A stretch of DNA of 64,000 bases from UBA9926 sp913064795 (GTDB lineage: Bacteria > Pseudomonadota > Gammaproteobacteria > Pseudomonadales > Azotimanducaceae). The stretch covers positions 1-64,000 of the forward strand of contig JBJKZD010000008.1 in assembly GCA_045560765.1 (NCBI GenBank), in the 5' to 3' direction. The notes under the pieces are model-generated. The model made no database searches, had not been told where the DNA came from, and saw only the letters and a program-made list of their open reading frames with translations. Shown here piece after piece: positions 1-8,297 of this stretch (positions are counted from its first letter, which is position 1; each line of letters opens with the position of its first letter). The position numbers and the translations under genes were made by a program.

Positions 1-522
1 CTCGACAGATTAGAGTCGATACCTATCCCCACTGTCGCGGCTGTTCATGGCGCCGTGCTGGGTGGAGGATTTGAACTGGCCCTTGCCTGCGACTTTATTG
101 TCGCTGCGCAGTCAGCGCAAATTGGCTCCGTAGAAGTTGCTATAGGGCTTGCTCCACTACTTGGTGCTGTACAACGATTAACTGAACGGGCTGGGCCCGC
201 TCGAGCCAGGGAAATCGCAATGCTTGGACGTCGGTACAGTCCGGACGTATTGGAGCGTTGGGGTGTGATCAACTTGGTGACAAGCGACGACGAGTTAAAT
301 TCAGCGTCGTTATCTCTCGCGCAGCAGCTTGCCTCAGGCCCAACGTTGGCACTAAGCGCAATTAAACGCATCGCTCGACTAGCAAGCACCGACGGTGTGC
401 GAGCAGCAGATCTGGCGCTCGCTGATGAGCTCGCTCCGATGTGGGCAAGTCAGGATGTAAAGCGCGGCATGAAAGCGATGCACGAGACCGGACCGGGTAC
501 AGCAGTCTTTGAGGGGGACTAA
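1..522 (+). CDS. Enoyl-CoA hydratase/isomerase family protein (5' partial)
   Basis: The frame is open from base 1, so the start lies left of the window and 173 residues remain of a family usually about 260 long. Crotonase features are visible: the oxyanion-hole segment HGAVLGGGFELALACDF near the left edge, then GSVEVAIGLAPLLGAVQRL, where the Glu matches the usual catalytic acid position. The family hydrates or isomerises enoyl-CoA thioesters in the cytoplasm. Its TAA overlaps the next gene's ATG by one base, so the two are probably translated together and act on the same acyl-CoA. The substrate cannot be told from sequence. Confidence 0.88.
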   Translation, partial: LDRLESIPIPTVAAVHGAVLGGGFELALACDFIVAAQSAQIGSVEVAIGLAPLLGAVQRLTERAGPARAREIAMLGRRYSPDVLERWGVINLVTSDDELNSASLSLAQQLASGPTLALSAIKRIARLASTDGVRAADLALADELAPMWASQDVKRGMKAMHETGPGTAVFEGD

Positions 523-1727
523 TGAAACCATTAGAAAACATTAGGGTGCTCGATTTTACCCGCGTACTTGCAGGACCAACCTGCACGCGCGTCCTTGCTG
601 AATTAGGCGCGCAAGTCACAAAAGTAGAGCCACCTTCTGGCGATATAGGACGAATTGCGGCACCGCAAATACAAGGCCAAAGCGCCTACTACTTACAGCT
701 TAATGGGGGTAAACGAAACCTCAGCATTGATCTAAATTGGCCCGAAGCGCGAGAAGCCGCTCTAAAGCTGTGCCAAGAAACCGACGTAATCGTAGAAAAC
801 TTTCGTCCCGGCACCATGAAAACTTTCGGTTTAGATTACGAAACCGTTCGCCAACAGAACCCGGCAGTTGTTTATGTTTCTATGTCAGGCTATGGGCAGA
901 ACACCCCTTGGTCGACACGACCCGCGTTTGCGCCGACCGTTCAGGCCGAATCCGGGGCAACGCAGACTCAAATGGACCACTTTGGTGACGATCTGTTGCA
1001 GCCAGTGACGGATTGGGCAAGCCATGCTGATGTCTATACAGGTTTAGAAGGCGCAATTGCAGTGCTTGCGGGTCTCAACAAGCGCAATGCCACAGGCACT
1101 GGTGTTCATGGCGACGTTTCGATGATGGCAACAATGCTCGCTGTGAATGAGAGGCTTCATGCGCAAATCAACGAACTGGATGCTGCTGATGAGCCGTTGG
1201 CGCTTGGCGCACCTGAGTCGCCAATTTTTAAGGTCGCAGACGGCAGCTTCGTGACCATAGCTGCATCACCTATCTCGTCGGGTGTATTCATGCGTTACTG
1301 TGGAATGATGGGACGAAACGATCTCCGCACGGACTCGCGCTTCGCCACACCCGCACTACGCAGAGAGAATTTAAAAGCCCTATTGAATGAGGTTCAAAAT
1401 TGGATGCGGTCATTTCGAAGTTTCGAGGAGCTCGAATACCAAGTGTCGGGCGCGGGGGGGCTTGCAGTCGGTAAGGTACGAACAGCGGCAGATTTGCTGG
1501 AGACCGATTGGGCTCAAGCTGCAGAACCGACTTACACCTCGCTTGTTGGCGATCTTGAAATTCGTCTGCCTAAGGGACCATGGTTATTCAACGGTAAGGA
1601 TACGGGCGCTCTTTCGGCGGCAGCGCCCAGAGGCGCGAATAATCGCGAAGTGTTGTCTGAAGCAGGATTCGACGACGCAACAATAAAAGCTTGGGAAGAT
1701 GCTGGAATCTTAAGCAGCGACCTCTAA
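522..1727 (+). CDS. CaiB/BaiF family III CoA-transferase
   Basis: This 401-residue protein is full length for family III CoA-transferases. The N-terminal LENIRVLDFTRVLAGPTCTR and VENFRPGTMKTFGLDY are family hallmarks. The likely catalytic Asp, which forms an acyl anhydride, is D170 in HADVYTGLEGA. Such enzymes move CoA between carboxylic acids in the cytoplasm. The ATG overlaps the stop of the enoyl-CoA hydratase, indicating translational coupling in a catabolic operon. The specific acid is unknown; members include carnitine, formate, mesaconate and aromatic acid transferases. Confidence 0.92.
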   Translation: MKPLENIRVLDFTRVLAGPTCTRVLAELGAQVTKVEPPSGDIGRIAAPQIQGQSAYYLQLNGGKRNLSIDLNWPEAREAALKLCQETDVIVENFRPGTMKTFGLDYETVRQQNPAVVYVSMSGYGQNTPWSTRPAFAPTVQAESGATQTQMDHFGDDLLQPVTDWASHADVYTGLEGAIAVLAGLNKRNATGTGVHGDVSMMATMLAVNERLHAQINELDAADEPLALGAPESPIFKVADGSFVTIAASPISSGVFMRYCGMMGRNDLRTDSRFATPALRRENLKALLNEVQNWMRSFRSFEELEYQVSGAGGLAVGKVRTAADLLETDWAQAAEPTYTSLVGDLEIRLPKGPWLFNGKDTGALSAAAPRGANNREVLSEAGFDDATIKAWEDAGILSSDL

Positions 1728-2347
1728 AAGCGAAGTCTCAGAAGCGGTCTCCCAGACGCCTTAGGCGCTGTGGAGTTATCCTTTCGACTTAACTGATCCA
1801 TATCTGCTAACGATCCAGTCGCAATGCTTCTTTTTTTGCCCTGAGAGCTCAATGTTGTAAAACGGGGCTCCTCTCTCTGCGCCTGTAACCAAAAAAGGCA
1901 CGCTATATAAAGTCATTAGGAACGTACGCTTAATAAACGACTCTCTTCACATTGATGAAAAATAAGGCTGGCCTATGCGACTAACCCCGAAAAGGATCTA
2001 AAGGTCCAGAGCACCTGCCTGCAGACACTTTCCAAACTTTTCAGGGTTAGGCTTTACGTTTATCAGTATTTTTCTCAAGTCCGAACCAGGCGAGTTGAAA
2101 GCTCCGAGAGGGACATACAAGGAGGGGAGAGGGGGATGACTGCCTCTCGGAGCTCTTGCACGATCTCACTAACGTGCTCACGAATGTGTCAAAGGTGGCA
2201 AATTTTTTGCTCACAGCATGATCACGCCCTTTGGATCGTCCTCTTTTTGAGGCCGACGAATAACGAAATATGCTCCCGCCCTTTCGACCTGTTAGTGTTA
2301 CGGCAGCGCAGAGACGCGCTGTATCGATAAAAACAAGAGAGAAACAA
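1728..2347. other. Gene-free stretch with one strong inverted repeat
   Basis: No convincing gene is seen in these 620 bases. Open frames here have no family resemblance and no ribosome site. The one clear structure is the 12-bp inverted repeat at 2100-2154, listed separately. The last 100 bases should hold the promoter of the exported protein gene at 2348. Confidence 0.6.
2100..2154. repeat. 12-bp perfect inverted repeat with purine-rich loop
   Basis: AGCTCCGAGAGG at 2100-2111 pairs perfectly with CCTCTCGGAGCT at 2143-2154. The 31-base loop is very G-rich, with GGAGGGG and GAGGGGG runs. No T-run follows, so it is not a textbook terminator. It could be a terminator for the CoA-transferase operon almost 400 bases upstream, or a structured leader of the gene at 2348. 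Confidence 0.5.
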
Positions 2348-3085
2348 ATGAGATTAAAACTAGTTTTAGCGCTGAGTCTTATGCTGCCGATGGGGGCTTT
2401 TGCAGATGACCATATGCCGCCAACAAACATCGCCGCAATTTATGAATGCAACTTAATGGACGGAGTCACAGCCGATGATGTGGCAGCTTTCGGTGCTGGC
2501 AAATTCAAAAATTGGGTCGTCAAGAACGACTACAACGTTGGTAGCTATCTTTGGGAAGCTGTGGCCGTAAGCCCACCGTTCAACGAACCAGACATGCGTT
2601 GGGTTAATTATTTTCAGTCCTGGTCTGATTATTTTGAGATTTCAGAAGGTTGGGAGCGCAGCGGCAAGCTTGCAGAAGAATTCGCAACCATGGCGAGCTG
2701 TGACAAGGCGCGGTTTGCGATTGGTATGAGGACGGGGGGCGCGGCACCACAAGCTAAAGAAAAGCCTCTAATAGCGAGCGTTTGTCAGCTTAATGACGGA
2801 AAGACACTGCAGGACGCAATTGCATTCATGCCAAAAGCGACCTCAGTCATCAACGCTACTGCTGACGCATCAATTACGACATTTCTTTGGTCCAACTTCA
2901 TCGGCGTCTCCGGTCTGGACTACATCGCGTTTTTTACGGGTGAAACTGCTGAGATGGTAAAAGTTATGGATGGCGTGAAAAACGGCACCTTCGTCAGCGC
3001 ATTTGCTGAGGCAGAATTGATGCCGCCCGCAACGTGCGAAAGCGATCTTCATCAATCCCATGAAATGGTGAGAGCGGCTGGCTAG
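2348..3085 (+). CDS. Exported protein of unknown function with internal duplication
   Basis: I start it at the ATG at 2348, 245 residues, because it follows AAGAGAGAAAC and begins a clean signal peptide (MRLKLVLALSLMLPMGAFA, cut before DDHMPP). A longer frame to 2270 would bury that signal. The mature protein looks like two copies of one domain. The first runs from IAAIYECNLMDG to ASCDKARF, the second from IASVCQLNDG to ATCESDL. Each has a Cys near its start and end, suggesting disulfides. The alternating strands and helices suggest a ferredoxin-like or dimeric alpha/beta barrel fold, which is inference. A hairpin follows the stop. Function is not recognised. Confidence 0.75.
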   Translation: MRLKLVLALSLMLPMGAFADDHMPPTNIAAIYECNLMDGVTADDVAAFGAGKFKNWVVKNDYNVGSYLWEAVAVSPPFNEPDMRWVNYFQSWSDYFEISEGWERSGKLAEEFATMASCDKARFAIGMRTGGAAPQAKEKPLIASVCQLNDGKTLQDAIAFMPKATSVINATADASITTFLWSNFIGVSGLDYIAFFTGETAEMVKVMDGVKNGTFVSAFAEAELMPPATCESDLHQSHEMVRAAG

Positions 3086-3103
3086 CGAGATAAATTGATA
3101 ATC

Positions 3104-3135
3104 ACCCTTAGGGGATAAACCCATTCCCTAAGGGT
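3104..3135 (+). terminator. Hairpin terminator after exported protein gene
   Basis: ACCCTTAGGG at 3104-3113 pairs perfectly with CCCTAAGGGT at 3126-3135 around a 12-base loop, 18 bases after the stop at 3085. The sequence after it (TAATCATCTTG) has only a weak T tract. It may also serve the gene arriving from the other strand. Confidence 0.6.
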
Positions 3136-3274
3136 TAATCATCTTGATTGAAGGGTTCTTTCGCCGGCTTCCATCTTTAGTTTGCACGACCTAACCCCTA
3201 AAAGGTTGCAAAGCCCCCACGCATCGATCAGCAGAGATCAAGCATTTGCGGAATCAGAAACCGTCACTAGGTAT

Positions 3275-4195
3275 CTATTCCTTAGTAGGGTACGCGTTAA
3301 CGTGCGCCAGCATATCTTCGACAAGTTCAGGCACGATTGGCTCCGGTAGGTTATGGCCCATATTCTGATAAACCTTAAATCTCGCACCTGGGATAATTTG
3401 CGCCGTGTGCTCTCCGTGCTCAACGCTCAGCAATTGATCCTCAGCGCCATGCAGGACCAGTGTTGGCGCGACGATGGTCGCTATTTGGTTGGTGCGATCA
3501 CCGGCGCTCAATATCGCTGTCACCTGATTGGGGAGTGCGTCAGGATAAAAGCCGAATGCCTGCAATCGCTCAGCTTCCTCATCGCTGCTTTCATTCATAT
3601 CTGCGATGCCCTGCTGCTGTTCTTGGCCCGGCTGCGGCAGATGGGGCGCCCAAGTCGTCGACATAATGGACACCAAGCTGGCGGCGCGTGTTGGATGTTC
3701 GTAGGCGATCGTTTGCGCAATCATGCCGCCCATCGAAGCACCGATTAGGTGCGCGCGGTCGATCTCAAGCGCATCCAACACTGCGGTCGCATCGCTAGCC
3801 ATATCACTGAGTGAGTAAGGAGACTTGACGCGCCATCCGATTCGATACTTAAAAAGTTGCCAAGCTAGCCAAAGCTTCCCTCGTGCAGCAACTCGCGATG
3901 ACTCGCCCACATCGCGGTTGTCTAGCAACACCACTCGGTAGCCGCCTTGTAGCAAGCCATCAATAATCGCGGGGTTCCAAATTCGATGCGATGCAGCCAG
4001 TCCCATAATAATCAGGATCGGATCAGCGGATTTTTCCCCTACGTCTAGATAGGCGATGTCGACATCGCCATTACTTACCTTTGACATCGGCGCATCAGGA
4101 TCGTAAGCAGCGAAAGTCTGACTGGTGAGCAAGAACAACAAAAGAATAGAGGCAAATTGCCTCGAGACGTCGCATAAAACATGAAACATAGTCAT
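3275..4195 (-). CDS. Exported alpha/beta hydrolase
   Basis: This is an alpha/beta-hydrolase fold protein of about 306 residues. The nucleophile elbow is GASMGG, with Ser about 154 residues from the chosen start. The acid is probably in VLHGAEDQLL and the His in NMGHNLPEP. I chose the ATG at 4195 because it opens a signal peptide (MTMFHVLCDVSRQFASILL, then LFLLTSQTFA). The open frame runs to a TTG at 4228, which would add a charged stretch before the signal. It resembles esterases and non-haem haloperoxidases, and the substrate is unknown. It is probably periplasmic and transcribed alone. Confidence 0.85.
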   Translation of the reverse strand: MTMFHVLCDVSRQFASILLLFLLTSQTFAAYDPDAPMSKVSNGDVDIAYLDVGEKSADPILIIMGLAASHRIWNPAIIDGLLQGGYRVVLLDNRDVGESSRVAARGKLWLAWQLFKYRIGWRVKSPYSLSDMASDATAVLDALEIDRAHLIGASMGGMIAQTIAYEHPTRAASLVSIMSTTWAPHLPQPGQEQQQGIADMNESSDEEAERLQAFGFYPDALPNQVTAILSAGDRTNQIATIVAPTLVLHGAEDQLLSVEHGEHTAQIIPGARFKVYQNMGHNLPEPIVPELVEDMLAHVNAYPTKE

Positions 4196-4411
4196 TAAAA
4201 GCTCATATCGGTGGCAAGGAAGCCTCAAACGTCAGGAATTAATTTGCAAGCTCTGGCCAAATCATACGCGCGAAATTTTCGCGGACGCCAAGCACGCGCG
4301 CTACAAGAACTGGCGCGAGAAGCGAGGGACGCAGATTTGCTATCTTTGGAAATCAGCGCGCGATAAAGTTCTGCACTCATTTTTGCGGCAAATTTAGTTT
4401 TCGGAGCAACC

Positions 4412-5824
4412 ATGCAGCAACTCGAAACAGATTACCTGGTCATCGGAAGCGGCGCGATGGGCATGGCGTTTTGCGACGCGTTAATTACCGAAACCAATGC
4501 CAACATCATTATTGTCGATAAACATCATCAACCAGGAGGACATTGGAATGATGCATATCCTTTCGTTCGGTTGCATCAGCCATCAGCTTTTTATGGTGTG
4601 AACTCAAAAAAACTCGGCAACAACACCATCGACGCAACCGGGTTAAACAAGGGTTTATATGAATTAGCCACCAATTCTGAAGTATGCGGCTATTTCGATC
4701 AGGTCATGCAAAGGCAGTTCTTATCATCTGGCAGAGTTCGTTACTTCCCCAGCTGCGAATACCAGGGCAATGGACAGTTCAGTTCTTTGTTATCTGAAGA
4801 ACAGTATTCTGTTTCTTTCAAAAAAGAAGTGGACTCAACATACATGAACGTGGTCGTCCCCTCCAAAAGACCTCGGCCTTTCTCTCTGGAGGGTAACGCT
4901 AAATGTGCTCCTATCAACGATCTGCCTGTTTTAGGCCAAAAATACAATGACTTCGTCATCGTCGGGGCCGGTAAAACAGCCATAGACGCCGTATTATTTC
5001 TTCTCAAAAACGATGTGAAACCGCAGAGAATATCTTGGATCATGCCCAGAGACTCTTGGATTTTGGATAGGGCACAGATTCAGCCAACACTCGAGTCCAT
5101 AGGCATGGCCCTCGCCAATCAAATCATCCCAGGCTCTCGATCTGAAGATATCGATGACTTTTTCGACAAAATTTCAAAAGCCGGGGGTCTCCTTAGGATT
5201 GACGATAATGTCAAACCAGCAATGTACCGATGCAGTACGGTGACGAAAGCAGAATTGGACCAGTTAAAAAGAGTGGAAAACATTGTTCGTAAAGGCCGAG
5301 TCAAAAGTATTAGCGACACCGAGATAGTACTGGAACACGGCTCGATTACCACAAATCTTGACACCCTCCACGTTGACTGCGCAGGTGACGGCCTAGCTAA
5401 GCGGCCAGCCGTGCCAATTTTCAATCAACGAAAAATCACCCTGCAGTCGGTACGGACCTGTCAGCAGGTTTTCTCAGCTGGGCTGCTAGGCTATGTCGAA
5501 GCCAACTATAAAGATGACGCAAAAAAGAACGAGCTCTGTAAACCGGTTCCGCACCCAAATACTGACATTGATTTTCTTAGGAATAATCTGGCAGATGCCA
5601 TCAATCAAGAAAACTGGATAAAAGAACCGAAGCTGAAAAATTGGCTTCAGACAAGCCGACTCAACTTTGAAAGCCACGTCCTCAACGCGAGCCCAATGAT
5701 AAAAATCCTTTCTGCCTTCAGCAGGCTACCCTTTCTGCGGCTTTTTAATAAGGCGGACAAGGCACAGCGAAAAGCCACTGAGAACGTGAGGAGACTATTA
5801 GACTTGCAAGCGACTCTAAAATGA
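4412..5824 (+). CDS. FAD-dependent NAD(P)-binding oxidoreductase
   Basis: This 470-residue protein has two dinucleotide-binding motifs: VIGSGAMGMAFCDAL at the N-terminus for FAD, and VIVGAGKTAIDAVLFLLKN near residue 188 for NAD(P). A typical PGGHWNDAYPFVRLHQPS segment follows the first. This layout matches the pyridine nucleotide-disulphide oxidoreductase and flavin monooxygenase-like superfamily. Family members oxidise small organic substrates; the substrate here is unknown. GGAGCAACC sits just before the ATG. It diverges from the hydrolase at 4195, with about 216 bases between starts. Confidence 0.82.
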   Translation: MQQLETDYLVIGSGAMGMAFCDALITETNANIIIVDKHHQPGGHWNDAYPFVRLHQPSAFYGVNSKKLGNNTIDATGLNKGLYELATNSEVCGYFDQVMQRQFLSSGRVRYFPSCEYQGNGQFSSLLSEEQYSVSFKKEVDSTYMNVVVPSKRPRPFSLEGNAKCAPINDLPVLGQKYNDFVIVGAGKTAIDAVLFLLKNDVKPQRISWIMPRDSWILDRAQIQPTLESIGMALANQIIPGSRSEDIDDFFDKISKAGGLLRIDDNVKPAMYRCSTVTKAELDQLKRVENIVRKGRVKSISDTEIVLEHGSITTNLDTLHVDCAGDGLAKRPAVPIFNQRKITLQSVRTCQQVFSAGLLGYVEANYKDDAKKNELCKPVPHPNTDIDFLRNNLADAINQENWIKEPKLKNWLQTSRLNFESHVLNASPMIKILSAFSRLPFLRLFNKADKAQRKATENVRRLLDLQATLK

Positions 5825-6274
5825 AACGGGTAGATTATCTCAACCGAATTCAAATAAGTTTCGAAGCTCATATGAGAAACGTGGTTTCCTAGGCAAAGCA
5901 TGATCTGAATTACACTGACTCAAACGTAGGGCGGAACCGGTCATGCGTCCAGATTAGTAATACACAGCAACGTTAGGAGTCACAAGCTGACAAGTGGCGG
6001 TGCCCCGGGGGTGGGGTGCTGGTATGACCGAAAGTGGATGGTGAGTAGGTAGAAAAAGAACTACGACTGAAAATAATTATGGGTACCACTGCGGGTGCCA
6101 GAAGAGCGCTTCGGTCAAAATGAAAGATGGCTTATTGATTTTATGTAAACCATAAAGATTATATTGCGGAAGAAACGACGGATAAAAGTGCAAACCAAAA
6201 TCGAACCATTATTGCCGGATTAACAGAAATCTCTTATTTTTTTTCGGACAAGAAAATGAATTAAGGAGCAATAT
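5825..6274. other. Gene-free stretch before orphan small gene
   Basis: No gene is seen in these 450 bases. They hold the left copy of a 36-base G-rich repeat (6014-6049). From about 6120 they become AT-rich, as expected for the promoter of the gene at 6275. Confidence 0.55.
6014..6049. repeat. Left copy of imperfect direct repeat flanking small gene
   Basis: The segment begins GGGTGCTGGTATGACCGAAA and continues GTGGATGGTGAGTAGG. The right copy at 6740-6774 lacks one base and has two G-for-A changes. The pair brackets the gene at 6275-6574. No terminal inverted repeat or transposase is seen. Confidence 0.7.
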
Positions 6275-6574
6275 ATGAGTTACACCTCTTTTTCGATTGG
6301 CAGTACTGGAAGAGCATGGGATGGGATCGAAGCAGGAACAGACAAATGGGCCGCATTACAAGCAAAGCAAATGCAAATCCTAGCAGATGCTGGAGCGGAA
6401 ACCATTGCTGGTGGTTGGGCAACGGGCATCGGTAAATTCGTTAACATCAATACTTATCCCGATATCGATTCATCCAAGAGAGTAATTGCGCGATTGGCTG
6501 CGGCACAGTTGTTTGAAGTTGAATCTTCCGGCCCCTTCATTCCCACCGAGGAAATGATGACTCTTATGACTTAA
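6275..6574 (+). CDS. Small protein of unknown function (99 aa)
   Basis: A good ribosome site (AAGGAGCAATAT) precedes the ATG, and no nearby frame competes. The protein starts MSYTSFSIGSTGRAWDGIEA and is cytoplasmic by appearance, with no signal or membrane segment. The length and the pattern (LQAKQMQILADAGAETIAGG, later a hydrophobic helix RVIARLAAAQLFEVE) recall small dimeric alpha/beta-barrel proteins, but I do not recognise the family. It stands alone between two copies of a direct repeat, left of tRNA-Ser, which suggests acquired DNA. Confidence 0.65.
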   Translation: MSYTSFSIGSTGRAWDGIEAGTDKWAALQAKQMQILADAGAETIAGGWATGIGKFVNINTYPDIDSSKRVIARLAAAQLFEVESSGPFIPTEEMMTLMT

Positions 6575-6739
6575 TAAGTAATCTATAGCTAGCCGTCCAA
6601 TCGGGCGGCTTTGTTAAACATGTTGGTGAGATCCGAGACCCAGTGGTGGACTACACAGTTCTATACCTGCATCACTCTTCCACATTCGCAATACTTACTA
6701 ATGTAGGATTCCCATCTGGTGAAGTGGGGGGTGGGGAGA

Positions 6740-6774
6740 GGGTGCTGGTATGCCGAAAGTGGGTGGTGGGTAGG
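6740..6774. repeat. Right copy of imperfect direct repeat flanking small gene
   Basis: It begins GGGTGCTGGTATGCCGAAAG and ends TGGGTGGTGGGTAGG. It differs from the 6014-6049 copy by one missing base and two substitutions, in the same orientation, about 725 bases away. Confidence 0.7.
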
Positions 6775-6820
6775 GTGACCCGCCCTTCGGAGTTAATTTT
6801 TTAGCTGTTTTATTTAGAAT

Positions 6821-6840
6821 GAGGGCACGATCGAGGGCAC
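6821..6840. repeat. Two GAGGGCAC boxes beside tRNA-Ser
   Basis: GAGGGCAC occurs at 6821-6828 and 6833-6840, separated by GATC, about 45 bases beyond the tRNA-Ser 3' end. Paired short direct repeats near a tRNA 3' end resemble integrase arm-binding sites. No integrase or second tRNA-end copy was found here, so this is a possible scar only. Confidence 0.35.
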
Positions 6841-6842
6841 AA

Positions 6843-6876
6843 AAATAAAATCGGATGTAAATGTATGATTTTATTT
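6843..6876 (-). terminator. AT-rich hairpin downstream of tRNA-Ser
   Basis: AAATAAAATC (6843-6852) and GATTTTATTT (6867-6876) form a perfect 10-bp inverted repeat with a 14-base loop. It starts 6 bases past the tRNA CCA end on the minus strand. The position and the T-rich arm suit a tRNA terminator. Confidence 0.5.
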
Positions 6877-6882
6877 GACAAT

Positions 6883-6973
6883 TGGCGGAGGGACAGGGAT
6901 TCGAACCCTGGATAGGCTATTAACCTATGCCGGTTTTCAAGACCGGTGCATTCAACCGCTCTGCCATCCCTCC
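6883..6973 (-). tRNA. tRNA-Ser (anticodon TGA)
   Basis: On the minus strand the 7-bp acceptor stem GGAGGGA pairs with TCCCTCC, followed by G and an encoded CCA. The anticodon loop reads CTTGAAA, giving TGA. A long variable arm (GCATAGGTTAATAGCCTATC region) and the T-loop GGGTTCGAATCCC are present, as expected for a class II serine tRNA of 91 bases. Confidence 0.97.
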
Positions 6974-7050
6974 GCGGCGTAGTTTACGGAATATGGAGGG
7001 TGATGTTAAGAGCCACTGAAGAAGATTTTAGAATGGGTTAGGCTTCAGGC

Positions 7051-7365
7051 ATGACGGAAATATTTTTGATGCTGCTTGTAGGGCTTGTTGTACTGTTATG
7101 GCAGTCTGCGGCAAAGAGCAAAGAATTTGCAATGGTCATTGCAGCGCGGGAATGTAAAAAGAAAGATTTACAGTTGCTGGATCAGACGGTTGTACGGCAC
7201 GCCATGCGGCTGGGGCGAGATGCATCGGGTTGGCCTGTTGTGTGGCGGCAATATCGCTTTGATTACACTGACAATGGGCAGAGTCGCTCTCAAGGTCAGT
7301 TTGTCTTGTGCGGGCAACGGTTGGTTCAGATCGATCTCGCGTCAGAACAGATCATCATCCATTGA
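7051..7365 (+). CDS. DUF3301 membrane-anchored protein
   Basis: This 104-residue protein has one N-terminal membrane helix (IFLMLLVGLVVLLWQS) and then a soluble domain with AARECKKKDLQLLDQTVVR and RQYRFDYTDNGQSRSQGQ. That matches the small gammaproteobacterial family DUF3301, whose function is unknown. The ribosome site is weak. It converges on the MerR-TPR gene with only five bases between the stops. Confidence 0.85.
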   Translation: MTEIFLMLLVGLVVLLWQSAAKSKEFAMVIAARECKKKDLQLLDQTVVRHAMRLGRDASGWPVVWRQYRFDYTDNGQSRSQGQFVLCGQRLVQIDLASEQIIIH

Positions 7366-7370
7366 TGGTC

Positions 7371-8186
7371 TTAACGTTCATCCTCAAGCAAACGACGGTA
7401 CGTTCTTAAGTGCTCAAGCGCTTCGTCGTGCTTGCCGAGTAGTTCAAACAGTCTTGATAAATTGTAATGTGCGTCGGCAAATTCGTCCGCCAACTGATAG
7501 GCCGCAATGGCGTCTTCGAGACGTTGTAGATCTTCTAGAAGTGTTCCCAGATTAAAAGCGGCGAGGACGTTGTCGGGCTCAATATCGAGCGCTGCTCTGT
7601 AGTGCTTCTCGGCGAGCGCGGCCTCTTGCTTTTCCTGCAAGATGCGACCTAGGTTGACATGAGCATCCGCATGGTAGGGGTCAAGTTCGAGTGCCCTACG
7701 ATACGCAGCCGGTGCATCATCGGGGCTCACGGCCTCAAGATCGACTCCAAGGTCAAACCAATCGTCGCTCGAGAGTTGCTCATTGCCGCCGGTTTTTAGC
7801 TCCCGTTTAGTAAGCTTTGCGACCACAGCAGGGTTGGTTGTCAGGTCAAAATTTAAAAGCAGTTGTCCGTTCTCGGCATTAAAGATTTGGTTGTCATCGC
7901 GAACAATAACGTCATTGCCCTCGCTTGATAGCCTCAGCGAGCTCAAAGGGCGGTTGGAGGGCAGCTGCTTCTTGATGCGCGATAGCGCCCGATTGAGACG
8001 GCTTTTGCGCACACCTTCTTGAATAAGTTCTTTGGCGGTGCGCAGAATTAAAATGTCTTGAAATGAAAACTGGTATTGAGCCATGGACCGGTCGGGTTCT
8101 AAGACACCGGCGCGGGTCAGTTCCCAGATGGTCTCGCGAGGTAGATCGACCAGTTCCGCGACTTCTTTGGTGGAATATCCGGTCAT
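7371..8186 (-). CDS. MerR-type HTH protein with TPR repeats
   Basis: The N-terminus (GYSTKEVAELVDLPRETIWE, then LTRAGVLEPDRSMAQYQFSF) is a MerR-like winged helix, residues about 1-70. From about residue 140 to the end are four or five tetratricopeptide units: DAPAAYRRALELDPYHADAH, LAEKHYRAALDIEPDNVLAA, LEDAIAAYQLADEFADAHYN and HDEALEHLRTYRRLLEDE. It is probably a DNA-binding protein that takes a protein partner through the TPRs. Its target is unknown. It lies 111 bases downstream of the acyl-CoA dehydrogenase on the same strand and may share its transcript. Confidence 0.83.
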   Translation of the reverse strand: MTGYSTKEVAELVDLPRETIWELTRAGVLEPDRSMAQYQFSFQDILILRTAKELIQEGVRKSRLNRALSRIKKQLPSNRPLSSLRLSSEGNDVIVRDDNQIFNAENGQLLLNFDLTTNPAVVAKLTKRELKTGGNEQLSSDDWFDLGVDLEAVSPDDAPAAYRRALELDPYHADAHVNLGRILQEKQEAALAEKHYRAALDIEPDNVLAAFNLGTLLEDLQRLEDAIAAYQLADEFADAHYNLSRLFELLGKHDEALEHLRTYRRLLEDER

Positions 8187-8297
8187 GAATTAAGTGCAGC
8201 CTGCTACCACCAAATGTAAAGCTTAAGGCTACCTTTATTGGGCTGGTCTTGCCTAGTGTTTTTTCTGTAATGATGAATCGCAATCAGCGCTGCATCG

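Larger units (their letters stand above)
6575..6882. other. Gene-free stretch between small gene and tRNA-Ser
   Basis: No gene is seen. It holds the right copy of the G-rich repeat (6740-6774), two GAGGGCAC boxes (6821-6840) and an AT-rich hairpin (6843-6876). A possible weak terminator (GCCGTCCAATCGGGCGGC, 6593-6610) follows the small gene. Confidence 0.55.

Noticed and set aside
2047..2430. 127-codon minus-strand frame over the start of the exported protein gene
   Set aside because: It overlaps a well-supported gene with a signal peptide, and its composition looks like noise.
4225..4413. 62-codon minus-strand frame between the divergent hydrolase and oxidoreductase genes
   Set aside because: It overlaps the start of the oxidoreductase gene, has no ribosome site and no family look, and fills the divergent promoter region.
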